A stretch of 64,000 bases of DNA, taken from the NCBI GenBank assembly GCA_027576995.1, contig JANBQC010000009.1, positions 84,462 to 148,461 on the forward strand, given 5' to 3'. Position 1 is the stretch's first letter; each line of letters begins with the position of its first letter. This stretch comes from Dimargaris cristalligena. Lineage: Eukaryota > Kickxellomycota > Dimargaritomycetes > Dimargaritales > Dimargaritaceae. Shown piece after piece: positions 1 to 11,400 of this stretch. The notes beneath the pieces are model-generated. The model was not told where the DNA came from. It did not search any database and saw only the letters and a list, made by a program, of their open reading frames with translations. A program made the translations under genes and the position numbers.

Positions 1-2291
1 ATCATACCCAGCAGTCCCCCTATCTAGCCGCTGCCGCTGCTGCCGCCGCCAACAATGGTAAACCCTCTTTGTTTGCCACTGCCGCTAGTCCGACCCTACA
101 GGCCCATCCGGCCCTGCGTATGCAGCGGGATAATACCGCCGAGTCCCACCTGTCCTATTATTCCCAGTCACCCATGTTTTCCAATATCCAGCACCAGCCG
201 TCCCCTTCCACCTCTTACCACCAGACCACCTTTGCCCCCGGACCAGCCGCTAATCTAGGTCACACTGGGACTGGTATGCGACAACATCACTCCCATCACC
301 AACAGCAGCAGCACCAACACCATCAGCAGCAACAACACCAACAACAACAGCAGCAGTACCATTATCCCCATCACCAACAACACCATCAGCAGCAACAATC
401 GTACCAGCAACAGCAGCAAGCCGCTGTCATGTCCCCACATATCACCTTATCTAACCAGGCCCAAAACCCCACAAGCAGTGATGTATTTCCACGCTGGCAA
501 AACCCATCCGACCCCAGTCTACTCAACTTCACCGCCGATGGGACTGGCCAGACGGCCGCCCACTTCACCCCGCAGATGTCGTCTAATTTGGGCCCCGGGA
601 GCCACAATCAGTTGTTGACAGACTCCGGGGCGCTGGGGAACCTGTCGCTGGCTGGTCGCACGCTGCAGGCCAGCCCCGCGGATAACGCCACCCATTTACC
701 TAGCCCGCAGCAAAACGCAGCAGCTGGTGGCAATACCATGCTGGACCGATCCTCCTCCAACGCCTTTGTAAATACCGCCGATTTACACCTCCAAACAACC
801 CCGCAGCAGATGGCCATGTCCAACCAGAATAGTCAACACCTGCTGATGAGTAGTCCCCAGCTATCGTCGGCTCACGCCGTCGCGAACCACGATCACGAAT
901 ACAATCATCATCCGCACCACCACGGCCACCACCAGCTGCAACACCAACCGCAACAGCACGCCCACTCTCTGGAAACCATTACCACCATCAATCCAGCGGC
1001 GGTCCGGAATAGCCCCCCTTATAGGGCGCCCAGTGCCTCCCCTCCCCCTTCCCACCACCTTCCCGTCCTGCAGATTCCTACCCACACATCTCCGCAACTT
1101 CGGGCGACGCCCGCCTCGGCCTCCAACACCTCGTCGGCGGAGGTGACTACTCCAGTCTCGGCTATCCCCGCCGGGCTTCCTTCTCCCCTTGCCAAAGTCA
1201 GTAAAAAAAGGGCCCGGAAAATGGACTCTGGTGCGAAAAAGTCGGGCGATAATACCGCCCATGTACCGGCCCCGGATCAGGCGAACCCGAAGTTAAAGCG
1301 ACCCATGAATGCATTCTTGGTATTTTCCAATGAACGCCGCCCCCAGCTCAAGCAAATGGAACCGCCCATTTCTACGGCTGAGCAAAGCAAGATCCTGGGT
1401 GACGAGTGGGCCTGCATGTCTGAACCTCTGAAACAGCAGTACTTCGAAAAGGCGCGGTCCCTTAAAGATAAGTTTGTGGCGGAAAATCCCGATTTCGTTT
1501 ACACTCGGCGACCAAACAATTCCCGTCGGGTGGCGGAAAGTAGCGGTGATGTAGGGCGTCCACATCAGGGCCTCGGCTCGGATTCTGACGAAGCCCAGCG
1601 ACGCGGTAAGGGAGCCAAATCTGGACCCGCCTCTGCGGGCGGTAAAGGGGCTCGAGGCGCCGTCCCTATCAACCCGCTCACCCGGCCCGACCGCCTCAAG
1701 CGACCCATGAACGCCTATTTGATTTTCAACCAGGATATGCGGCATCGACTCCTCAGCGAGAATCCCAATATGTCCGTATCTGAGATTAGTAAATCTATCG
1801 GTGATAAGTGGCGGGCTATGGATGCAGCCCAAAAGCACCATTATAATCAGCGGGCGCAGCAGCTTAAAGACGATTTTAAGGCCAAAAATCCCAACTATGT
1901 GTTTACGCGGCGAACCAAAAAGGACATGGCGCTTCAACATGGCGGATACCACGACGACGACGACGACGACGAAGATAACGATGACGCCCAAGGCGATGGT
2001 AATGGAGGAGGCGAGAATCGCAGTCGGAAAAAACGCATTCGCGGAGGCCAAGCACCCCGTCACCCCATGTCCGCCTTCCTTTATTACTTACGGGAACAAC
2101 GCCCCGCCTATGCGGAACAGTTTCCTGGGTCTTCGGTCGGTCCCATCAGTAAGCTAGTGGCCCAGAAGTGGCGTCTCCTGTCGGTGGAGGAACGGGTCCC
2201 CTGGCAGGAAAAGGCCGACGCCGACAAGAGGCGCTATGCCGAAGAACGGGCCATTTACCATGGTCAGGCTCAGCCGAACACCGCTTCTTAA
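1..2291 (+). CDS. Triple HMG-box DNA-binding protein, 5' end cut off by window edge
   Basis: The frame is open from the first bases of the window (an alanine run is encoded at 27-50) with no in-frame ATG start, so the N-terminus lies outside. The visible part is about 760 residues. Its N-terminal half is low-complexity, rich in Gln and His (CAG/CAA/CAC tract at about 295-420). Three HMG boxes follow, at about 1287-1530, 1684-1923 and 2047-2262. Boxes 1 and 2 open with KRPMNAF/KRPMNAY and end in YTRR/FTRR, as in sequence-specific SOX/MAT-type boxes. Box 3 (RHPMSAFLYYLREQRP) is more divergent. A run of Asp/Glu (DDDDDDEDNDD, about 1951-1984) and a basic KKRIRGG stretch separate boxes 2 and 3. 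HMG boxes bind the minor groove and bend DNA, so a nuclear regulator is likely; the target is unknown. No intron is needed in the visible part. Confidence 0.9.
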   Translation, partial: HTQQSPYLAAAAAAAANNGKPSLFATAASPTLQAHPALRMQRDNTAESHLSYYSQSPMFSNIQHQPSPSTSYHQTTFAPGPAANLGHTGTGMRQHHSHHQQQQHQHHQQQQHQQQQQQYHYPHHQQHHQQQQSYQQQQQAAVMSPHITLSNQAQNPTSSDVFPRWQNPSDPSLLNFTADGTGQTAAHFTPQMSSNLGPGSHNQLLTDSGALGNLSLAGRTLQASPADNATHLPSPQQNAAAGGNTMLDRSSSNAFVNTADLHLQTTPQQMAMSNQNSQHLLMSSPQLSSAHAVANHDHEYNHHPHHHGHHQLQHQPQQHAHSLETITTINPAAVRNSPPYRAPSASPPPSHHLPVLQIPTHTSPQLRATPASASNTSSAEVTTPVSAIPAGLPSPLAKVSKKRARKMDSGAKKSGDNTAHVPAPDQANPKLKRPMNAFLVFSNERRPQLKQMEPPISTAEQSKILGDEWACMSEPLKQQYFEKARSLKDKFVAENPDFVYTRRPNNSRRVAESSGDVGRPHQGLGSDSDEAQRRGKGAKSGPASAGGKGARGAVPINPLTRPDRLKRPMNAYLIFNQDMRHRLLSENPNMSVSEISKSIGDKWRAMDAAQKHHYNQRAQQLKDDFKAKNPNYVFTRRTKKDMALQHGGYHDDDDDDEDNDDAQGDGNGGGENRSRKKRIRGGQAPRHPMSAFLYYLREQRPAYAEQFPGSSVGPISKLVAQKWRLLSVEERVPWQEKADADKRRYAEERAIYHGQAQPNTAS

Positions 2292-3899
2292 AATAGCCCC
2301 CGCCACCAACATATAACCATTTTACCTCACCCTCTGACATACTCCTGTGCCTATACGGCTATTGTCCCTCCTTTTTTATAGACGATATCCCCCAACTTTT
2401 AGTTGTATTTTACCTACAACCTGTACAGTTTAATCACTTACTCGAGTGTCAGTTTAAGCGGATCCTGGTATTAGAGGCATAGGACTGGTACAATGGAGGC
2501 GATGGGCAATGTCCCAGTGCCCAAAATTAAACAGTCTATTATTTCCTCCCCCTGCTCCTGATGCTGTAGTGTATATTTTACACCTGTATATTTATCCACT
2601 TCTTCTCCTATTCCACCCATTTCCCAATTTCCCCCAAAAGCTTTGAGTGTGCCATTCCACCTCTTTCGTTATTAGACTAGATTTATACAGTAATGCTCAA
2701 TTTTTTTTTATTTTGGGTTTATCTATCACTTTTTGGTTCTTATTTCTGTACATTACCCGGTTTTTAAGAACCCTGGTATCTGAATACTGTAATATCAGCT
2801 TTGATACTTTTACTAGTTCCACCTATTGGTTCTAATTGTTTTCCCTTGTGTCTCCGTTTTTTGTTTGACCTGGAGACTACTCATAATTAATTGGCTGCAT
2901 TGGCAACCGCGCCTATCCGTCCTGGTTGCAAATGTTAATCGACAAATCACCTCTTTCCTAAAGGGGCTACTATGGATACGCAATAACTATGGCCGTCTCC
3001 TCATATTTGGATATCCAATTTCCGCTCTTTATACTTCTTGATATCTCCTGCACCTGATAGCTTAATTATCTATAGACAATAATATGTTATTGAATAGCCT
3101 GCATCTATATATTCTACGTATTCTAATCTCATTCGGACATGCAATTTTCCGTAAGTATAGACATGGTTTTTTCAGGGTATTAGTGAACAAAATAAATTAC
3201 CAAAGCAGTTGCAGCTTGAGCCACCTTTGAGTTCAACAGCCATAAATAGACTAGCCAGTGTTGGGGATAGATGATGGTCGATATCCAAAGTCAATAGTTG
3301 GGAGGTATGAGTTGGATGCGATATTAATGTATTCTTTTTCAAAATTGGAGGCCAGATGGGCTCACCAGTTAGTTCCATATATTTACACATTCACTTGGTA
3401 GTAAATATTACTTAAATTAATCGTTGCTGCAATGTGGCGTCTTTTTAGAAAAATAGAATAAAATAAGGTTTTACATTCGCGTAAACAAGCTCCCGTGCCT
3501 TCAATGCCAACTAGGACCGCACAGGCTGCAACTCTTCGCTATGAGAAGAATTCGTCTGAAGCTGGGGAAATCATCAATGATGGAGTACTTTGCCATTTGG
3601 TTAACCAATCTAGGATGTATGATTTCTATTCAATGCAATTAGACGGATATTGTATTTTGGTATCTAATGGATACTAGAGATGCGGTGAATTGAACTGGAG
3701 CTCTCCAATTAGTCCAGTATACGTAGTAGTAGTAGCAGAGTAAGTCACCTTGGTGTAGTTATCCAGAGCAATGGATGGAGGGATTCGCTCTTCTGATAGA
3801 AACCAGTCCATTGGAGAGGCGAGGGAAGAGGCAGGGCATAGTCAGTACTGAAACACGCATGTTTGAGAGGCCGCAGTTGGCATTTAGACTTGTTTCGTT

Positions 3900-3933
<34 letters not shown>

Positions 3934-3982
3934 TTGCTTGTGATATTAAGGCAACGGCCCCCTTTATATTTGGGACTTGCAA
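2292..3982. other. Intergenic region with (TA)n tract
   Basis: I see no convincing coding region here. It is AT-rich and includes a (TA)n microsatellite at about 3907-3933, some 50 bp before the next start codon, which may be promoter or 5' leader. Short ORFs here lack domain features or biased codon use. Confidence 0.5.
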
Positions 3983-5821
3983 ATGGCTGATCACGGGGGT
4001 GCTTTTACTTGGCAACTAAGGCGACCCGTGGACCTTCTCGATCGGCTCGGGGAACCCCTCCCACTCGATTCCTCCGCTCCATGGGGGCGATTCTACTTGG
4101 CCGAATTCGACCGCTTGGCCCATGCACTTTTCGAGGAGCATGAAATGGTGCTAGAGGGACCTTGGACTCCGCCCTCTTCCGTGGGTTTTTTACAGGGCTC
4201 CGCCGCTGACCCAACCCCCCACAATCGTTCAACCGAACCTAGGGCTGGTACGACCGGTTCAGCTACCCAGCGCTTCCGAATACTGGAATGCGAGTTCTAC
4301 CTCCAGGACGGTATCCACCTTCGGGCCACGGAGACCCCCGCGGACCACCACCACCCGGTAACGGTAATCAGTACCGCCGCCACGAGCCAAGCTGAGCCGC
4401 CGGGCCGGCAGCGCAAACGACCTCGGTCAGCCCTTTCCGATACGGCTCAGCCGACCTCATCTGTGCCCCAGTTAGCGGATCCTCCGTCACTTGCCCCGGG
4501 ACAGAGCATGGTCATTCAAGGGTTTTGGGATCCGTTTGCCCACGGGCACCCTTTACAGAACCAGGCGCATATTTATTATTTCCACTGTATTGGCCAAAGT
4601 TCGGGGTACCGGGAAGGAACTAGGCGAGGCCTTGATATTACTCTGGGGTATACTACTCACTCTGGCTCATCCTCATCCCACCTACCATTAATACCCATGT
4701 CCCCGTCGCCCCGGCAATTATCGGCTATCCAATCGGCAGTGGCTACCTCGAAAGAGGGCGCGGTTACCAAAAGTAAGGAGGTTCGGGCAGGGGTTTTGAT
4801 CCGGTCGATTCAGAATGTAGCAACCGGGGCCATTATAAGTGGCCCCTGTCTGGTAGTCAATACTGTCTTGGCGCACTTTGGGGTGGGTTCAGTGCGCGAA
4901 TTAGTGAATGAGGTACTCCAGGGCGATTTGAGCGCACGCCCATCCCCACCCACTGTTGCAACGAAAATTGTCTCACCGTACTTTTCGTCAGTATCTAGCC
5001 GCCAATCCCTTCGATCGTCGGCCAATCCACTGAAGGACCGGGCGGTGCCTCTGCCCACCCACCGCTGGTGGTATTTCCAACCCCGTTCCTCGATCGAAAA
5101 GACGGATGCCTTGGCAGCTGAGCCATCCTGTAGACCCATAAACGGGACCAGCGGCTTATCCGAGCCGAAGTTCTTGCCGGATAAAAAGTCGTATCTTAGG
5201 ACGCCTCGGGTGGGTCTGGGGTTTAATCGGGCCAAGGGATATATGGACGCCCAAAGTCAATATTTGTTTCAACCGTACCGCTATATTAACACCTCCCTGG
5301 TATCCGGGCAGCAGCTTAAGAAAGGCATGGCGTATACGGTGCTTGGGCTTTTGGACAGCGCGATCCGCACGTGGTGCCTATATGTTAACCAGGGTGCCAC
5401 ACCTTACTTGGATTACGTATGGTGGTGGGTCCTGGGTTTTGAGCATTCGGCCCCGGAACTGTCCGATGAGGAGGACCCAATTACGCCCATAGCGGAGGCT
5501 GAATCGGCCCGGACGTATTTGCTACCTCGGCAAGCGGGCAGTATGTATAGGGATATGGGTGAGTCCCTTCCATTAGGATCCCGGCCTGAACCACATTACC
5601 TGGCCAGTGCCAGTGGGCTGTCTCTCAGAAGTGTAGACCAGGCCATGGCGGATATTCGCACAGGGGCCAGCTCCGCATTGGGCTCGTTCTACACTAGGGC
5701 CTTGACCAGTGGGACAGTGATTTACCGTTGCTTCGGGGCGTATCAGCGCTTCCAATACGATAAATACCGCACTATTTTTAAAGCCCGTCTGTGTCGGCCA
5801 ACTAAAAACCAGGCAGAATGA
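3983..5821 (+). CDS. Unrecognised 612-residue protein
   Basis: A single open frame. The first ATG in frame is at 3983 (MADHGGAFTW); six bases upstream the frame holds only a TTG. Codon choice matches the neighbouring genes, so I take it as real. I cannot assign a family. The best ordered stretches are around residues 90-110 (FRILECEFYL), 175-205 (WDPFAHGHPLQ, then IYYFHCIGQSSGYR and RGLDITLGY) and 270-300 (GVLIRSIQNV, GPCLVVNTVL). That arrangement, D-P-F-x-H-x-x-P-x-Q, Y-F-H, Y-R-x-G, G-L-D-x-T-x-G, then x-L-I-R-x-I with G-P, resembles from memory an uncharacterised conserved fungal family and loosely the methylpurine-DNA-glycosylase fold. This is inference. The middle is low-complexity. The C-terminal part (about 390-610) has aromatic-rich YVWWWVLGFEHSAPELSDEED and ends in a basic segment. 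An AATAAA starts 10 bases after the stop. Confidence 0.75.
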   Translation: MADHGGAFTWQLRRPVDLLDRLGEPLPLDSSAPWGRFYLAEFDRLAHALFEEHEMVLEGPWTPPSSVGFLQGSAADPTPHNRSTEPRAGTTGSATQRFRILECEFYLQDGIHLRATETPADHHHPVTVISTAATSQAEPPGRQRKRPRSALSDTAQPTSSVPQLADPPSLAPGQSMVIQGFWDPFAHGHPLQNQAHIYYFHCIGQSSGYREGTRRGLDITLGYTTHSGSSSSHLPLIPMSPSPRQLSAIQSAVATSKEGAVTKSKEVRAGVLIRSIQNVATGAIISGPCLVVNTVLAHFGVGSVRELVNEVLQGDLSARPSPPTVATKIVSPYFSSVSSRQSLRSSANPLKDRAVPLPTHRWWYFQPRSSIEKTDALAAEPSCRPINGTSGLSEPKFLPDKKSYLRTPRVGLGFNRAKGYMDAQSQYLFQPYRYINTSLVSGQQLKKGMAYTVLGLLDSAIRTWCLYVNQGATPYLDYVWWWVLGFEHSAPELSDEEDPITPIAEAESARTYLLPRQAGSMYRDMGESLPLGSRPEPHYLASASGLSLRSVDQAMADIRTGASSALGSFYTRALTSGTVIYRCFGAYQRFQYDKYRTIFKARLCRPTKNQAE

Positions 5822-8453
5822 ATTCCACGCAATAAACCCACGCTTAGCTATACTTACTTGAATATGGTGTATACTTTGGCGCGGACTATCTGGACGGGGT
5901 TTATCACCAGCCTTTTCGTTGCCAAACACCAAGACATGGGGGGTCCTCGTGGCGATCATTCTGGGAGGGAGGAGGGGTACTTGAATTACATCACAACCAG
6001 CCATTGGCTGAATCGGTAGCGCAGGCACCTGGCTAACTATTTTTGGCAAGTAGGTGCCGATCCAGTGTTATTTAAAAAGATTAGCAGGCCAAGCCTGGAA
6101 CAAACACTAGACATAGCCCAGCTGAATAAAAATAATCCACTCCCCCGTCTAGCAGAGAAGTGTGGCGCTTGTTGGCACCAAATAGATGGACAACCCTCTG
6201 GCCAGTATAGAGCGACTGTCATATCCGCCCCCATGTGGGCGAGATTGGTCGGATGAAATCAAATGCTAATCTATCCAACCGCCACGCGTGGATTTTTCCA
6301 AGGAAACCCGTTGATAGCCAGTGGGGCTGGCCCAAAGAAGTTCGCGATAGAAGGTATTTGGCGAAGCGTGGACGTCGATTGCCTCCTTATACGGTGCTTG
6401 ATAGGTCAACAAACCCACACCAACTCCGCGGTGTGGGTTCCCCACTGGTTCAGGCTTGCTGTATAGGGTGGTCTGGTCGCTGGAAGCAGCCCCGCCCCGC
6501 CCACCCTCTGGTTCTCGTTTGTCTACGGTAAGGTGTTATACGGCAATCGAGATAGATTCGGGGGAACATCGTCAGGGGTATGAAATCGAGGGCGTGGTTG
6601 CATAGGGTGAATAGATGGGGTAGTGCGTGTTCGTCTTGAGAGAGGTTGCCAGCCCATCTATTTTCAATGACCGGGGGGTCTCGTGTAACCCCGTTGAACG
6701 GGAAATGGCCAACTGTCGGTTCCTTCATTTGGGCACTCTCGTTTATTTTGGTGGTGGGGGTTATCCGTACATTTAACCCAATTTTGCCTATCCACGGCCC
6801 CGTTCCATCGGCAACGAAGGACCCTAGGATCGAGTACTGCCTTTGCAGCCATTGTTAAAGATTGGGAATAATGGCGCACTAGCTTTGAGTAACTGGTGCC
6901 TATTTTTAAACCATTCAGCCGCGTCTCTTCGTCAACTAGGATAGGTTCGGTGGGTAAAATGGTTGAGTACCCGCCAGCCTTGGCATCGTAGCTTACTTTG
7001 CCTCGGTTGGTCGGGACGGGCCGTTTCCGAACCATCGGGGCCTGTGTCAGTGGCATTCGCTTAAACCCCACAAGGGGATCGTTCGCTGTATTGTGTTGAT
7101 ATTATTATTTTTTACTGGCCTTCAACACTGACCAAGTTGATTCTCCCTAGAACGTCCATGGGCTATTGTTCGAATCGATTAGGGGGTGATAAAGGGACAC
7201 AATACAACCGCCGTTAGTGTTATTCCTCCGATCTTCGGGTCTTATTAGCACCAGTGGATTGTCTAAGCTTCCGTCCCGTTGCTGGCGCCTCTAAGTTTAG
7301 GGGGTTTGTCTATGCGGATTCTGCCACCTCTCTACCCATTAGTTACCTTGCCAACATATCCCCACCTTTCTTCTCTTCCTTCGCCTCTGTTTCCCTGTTC
7401 TTTTATTGAAATATTATTCCTATTTCTCGGATATCTCCCCCGCGACTGCCTTGTGCACCACCTGGACGTCCTCTGTTGTACATCACTGCGCGTAGTTATA
7501 CCTCTGGTCCTTCGTTCCACACCACTCCATTACAACTCAGCTCCCCATTCCTCGTCTTCCCCATTGTTTAGCCCGATCCCCTTTAGCTGGCCCTACCTTG
7601 AACTACGCATATAGACGCGCCAGTTTCTCTCGCCACGGCCCCCGAGTTCCACTCTCTCTCTCTTATTCTCTCTCCTCCCGGCACCCTAACAGCAGTAGCA
7701 ATAGCCCAGCTTCATTAGTAGGTAGCCGGCAGTAGTCATAGTACCGTGCAAGCTGCAAGTTGTTGACCATACAGCATAACTCTCCTCGCGTTGCAGGGCT
7801 ATATCCCGTTATATTCCATACCTCTGCATTAACGCTTAATTCCACCGCTGATACTGCTATAATCCGGTCCGGCTATTGCCCATTAATAGTATCTTGGCGA
7901 GACCTGGCGGGGTGTGCTTAGCATACATATCCGCATATAGGGTAGAGTAATATAAATATAAATATATATTTATCAGAGCCGTTGCAGCCTGACCCGCACG
8001 CATACATACACCTCCTTGACTTGGGTAGGCCAGTCGCATACAATTAACCTACAGCGCCCCCTTACTTCTGGGTCACAGCCCGATTTCCCGACACTCACCC
8101 TATTGTTAGAGACCTGTACTTTCCTCCCTTTTCTTCCCATTTTCCCCCTTCTCCTAATTAATCCTTCTCTTCCCCCCTTGTTTATGTTACCCCTTTCGAC
8201 TGGTCGTTCACACTTGAGCTGTATCGACTTGCACTTCGCTACTGACCTTTATTCTGTCCTTACCCTTGCTTGCCTCTACTATTTTTGTTCTTTTTAGAAC
8301 CCCCCCTCTCCCACCCTCTCACCTTGCCGATATTCCAGCAGCCCGGTTCTCATTTTACTCTCCACCCCTCACCCGTCCCGTCCCCTCCTTCCCATCTCAC
8401 ATACCTTGGGCACCTTGTCTACTTCCCTCTTTCGTCTTTAAATAACCGCCACC
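5822..8453. other. Intergenic region with hairpin and pyrimidine-rich leader
   Basis: No supported gene. It holds a perfect 10-bp stem hairpin at 6412-6439 and an AT-rich tract at about 7948-7972. A long C/T-rich stretch at about 7280-8440 fits a transcribed leader or promoter of the downstream flippase gene. Minus-strand ORFs at 6450-7071 have no recognisable features. Confidence 0.45.
6412..6439. repeat. Perfect 10-bp stem hairpin
   Basis: AACCCACACC at 6412-6421 is the reverse complement of GGTGTGGGTT at 6430-6439, with an 8-base loop. Its role is unknown. It lies about 600 bases past the stop of the gene ending at 5821. Confidence 0.6.
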
Positions 8454-11400
8454 GTGGATCCCCATAACCCCAATCGTGGTCGCTCCCCACCTGATGGGAG
8501 CCGCCGGTACCTCCGGACCGACGCCGATCTTATAGATATCTCGCCTTCGCGGACTTCATTTGACCCGCATGCCGATTTTCCCGAGTATCCCCCCGCTTCC
8601 TCGAATTCATTCCCTTTAAACTCCGCCCACGCGAACTCCGGCGCCTCTCGCCATCATCTGCGACCACTCACCCACGACTCCCACGAATTTGACATGGAAT
8701 TTCCCTCGTCCAACTCTGCTTATCAAAATATGGGTAACATCCGCCAGAGTGTCCGCTTGGACTCCCCTGACGACCGCTTTCTGGGTGGGGAGGGTGCCCA
8801 CGACAGCTACCAATTCGATGACTACCCACCACCACGCGCCCCGTACGGCCAGCGCCAGTTTGCCGACAGTAGCGGTACCTTCGACTCGGCCGGCGATACC
8901 TATAAGCCCACCGGCTACCCGGGTGACCCCGACTCCACATTAACTGGCACCTCTCCCCACGCTACTTCACCGCTCGAGTCCCACCCTGCCCTACCCGACG
9001 GGCAGCCCCTCGGCCGCCGTATTTCGCGTCGGTTACCCAAAATGACCGGTTTGCCCAACGTGCTCAACTCCAACGACAAAAACGAGACGTTCCGTATTAT
9101 TCACATCAACAACGCCGAGCTCAATGCCCCCAGCAAATTCATCCACAACCGGATATCCACCGCCAAATACAATGTCGCGACCTTCCTACCCAAATTCCTC
9201 TTTGAGCAGTTTTCCAAATACGCCAATATTTTCTTCCTGTTCACTTCCTGCATTCAGCAGATTGACGGCGTGTCCCCCACCTCCCGCTACACCACCCTGG
9301 GCCCCCTCCTGGTGGTGCTCTTAGCCACCGCCTTCAAGGAACTCCTGGAAGATTTCAAGCGGCACAAGTCGGATTCCGACGTGAACAAGAGCCACACCAA
9401 GGTCCTGGTGGGTAACGCCTTCGAAGAGCGTGCCTGGAACGCCATTAAAGTGGGCGATATTGTCCGTATCGAGAGCAGCGAACCCCTGCCCGCTGACGTG
9501 ATTGTGCTCAGCTCCAGTGAGCCCGAGGGCATGTGCTACATCGAGACCAGTAACTTAGACGGTGAAACCAACCTCAAGGTGAAGCAGGCGCTATCCGAGA
9601 CCGCCAAGCTCTTGACCCCGGCCGAGATTGCCCAGCTCACCGGCTACGTCAAGTCCGAGAAGCCCAATGACAGCCTGTACACCTACGAGGGCACTATGGT
9701 TTCCCACGACGGCCCGGTCGGGAATAAAGAACTCTCGCTGGACCCTACCCAGGTCCTGCTGCGAGGTGCCGTGCTCCGCAACACCAATTGGATTTACGCC
9801 CTCGTCGTGTTCACCGGCCACGAGACTAAACTCATGCGCAACGCCAGCGCTACCCCCATCAAGCGGACCAGTGTGGAGAAAATGACCAATATCCAGATTC
9901 TGTTTCTGTTCGGTATTCTAATGACCTTAGCCATCGCCTGCGCCTTGGGTAACGCCATCCTCGAGTCCCGCAACTTCGACCAGTACTGGTACCTCAGTAT
10001 CTCCCGAAGCGAAATCTGGACCAATTTCGGGCTCAATATTCTAACCTTCATCATCCTGTTCAACAACTTGATTCCCATCAGTTTGATCGTGACTATGGAA
10101 ATGGTCAAATTCCAGCAGGCCTCCCTGATTAACAACGACCTCGATATGTACTCCGAAGATTCGGACACCCCTGCCCTGTGTCGTACCAGTTCACTGGTCG
10201 AAGAGCTGGGTCAAATCGAGTACATCTTTTCCGACAAGACGGGGACACTGACCTGTAACGTCATGGAGTTTCGCCAGTGCTCCATTGCTGGTATCCAATA
10301 TTCAGACTCGGTGGAGCCCGGTAATCGAGGCCGTATCGTGGATGGCGAGCCAGTGGGGCTCTTTACGTTCTCCCAGATGCAGGAGCATCTACTCAATGAC
10401 ACCCACCAGTCCAAGACCGAGATCCATGAATTCATCGCCTTGCTCGCTACTTGCCATACGGTGATTCCCGAACGGTCAGAGGAGAAACCCGACCAAATCG
10501 AGTACCAGGCGTCGTCACCCGATGAGGGTGCCTTGGTCAAGGGGGCTGCTGTTATGGATTACAAGTTCCATACCCGTAAGCCACGGTCCATCACCATTGA
10601 TATCCACGGCCAGCCCTTCGTCTATGAGGTACTCAATATCAACGAATTCAATTCGACCCGTAAGCGCATGAGTGCTCTTCTCCGCTGTCCCGATGGCAAG
10701 ATTCGCCTCTACTGTAAGGGGGCCGATACCGTTATATACGAGCGCCTGGCCGAGAATAACCCCTACTCCCAAATCACTTTGGGCCACCTAGAGGACTATG
10801 CAACGGAAGGTCTGCGTACTCTCTGCCTCGCCATGCGTGAAATTCCCGACCACGAGTACGAGACCTGGTCCCAGATCTATACCAAGGCGTCCACCACCGT
10901 CAACAACCGAGGTCAGGAGCTGGACAAGGCCGCCGAGTTGATTGAAAAGGACCTATTCCTTCTGGGCGCCACTGCCATCGAGGATAAACTACAGGAGGGT
11001 GTGCCTGCGACCATTTTCACCTTGGCCCAGGCCGGTATCAAAATTTGGGTGCTTACCGGGGATCGCCAGGAAACCGCCATTAATATCGGGTACAGTTGTA
11101 AACTCATTCAGGAGGACTTCTCCCTGATTATCTGTAACGAGGAGTCGCACTGGGCCACCCAGGAGTTTTTGGAAAAGAAGCTACGGGCCATCAAAGAGGG
11201 CAAGAACACCAACATTGACTTCGAAAGCCTAGCTCTTATTATCGATGGCAAGACTCTGGAGTTCGCCCTGCAACCCGATTTGGAGCTCATTTTCCTCGAA
11301 ATCGCGACCATGTGCAAAGCCGTTATCTGTTGCCGTGTGTCTCCGCTCCAGAAGGCCCTGGTGGTCAAATTGGTAAAGCGGCGACTCAAGGCCATTCTCC

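Noticed and set aside
1293..2063. 256-codon minus-strand ORF opposite the HMG-box gene
   Set aside because: Antisense shadow; hydrophobic runs come from reading the acidic and CAC/GAC tracts backwards.
6664..7071. 135-codon minus-strand ORF
   Set aside because: No domain, no promoter or AATAAA nearby, and composition like chance.
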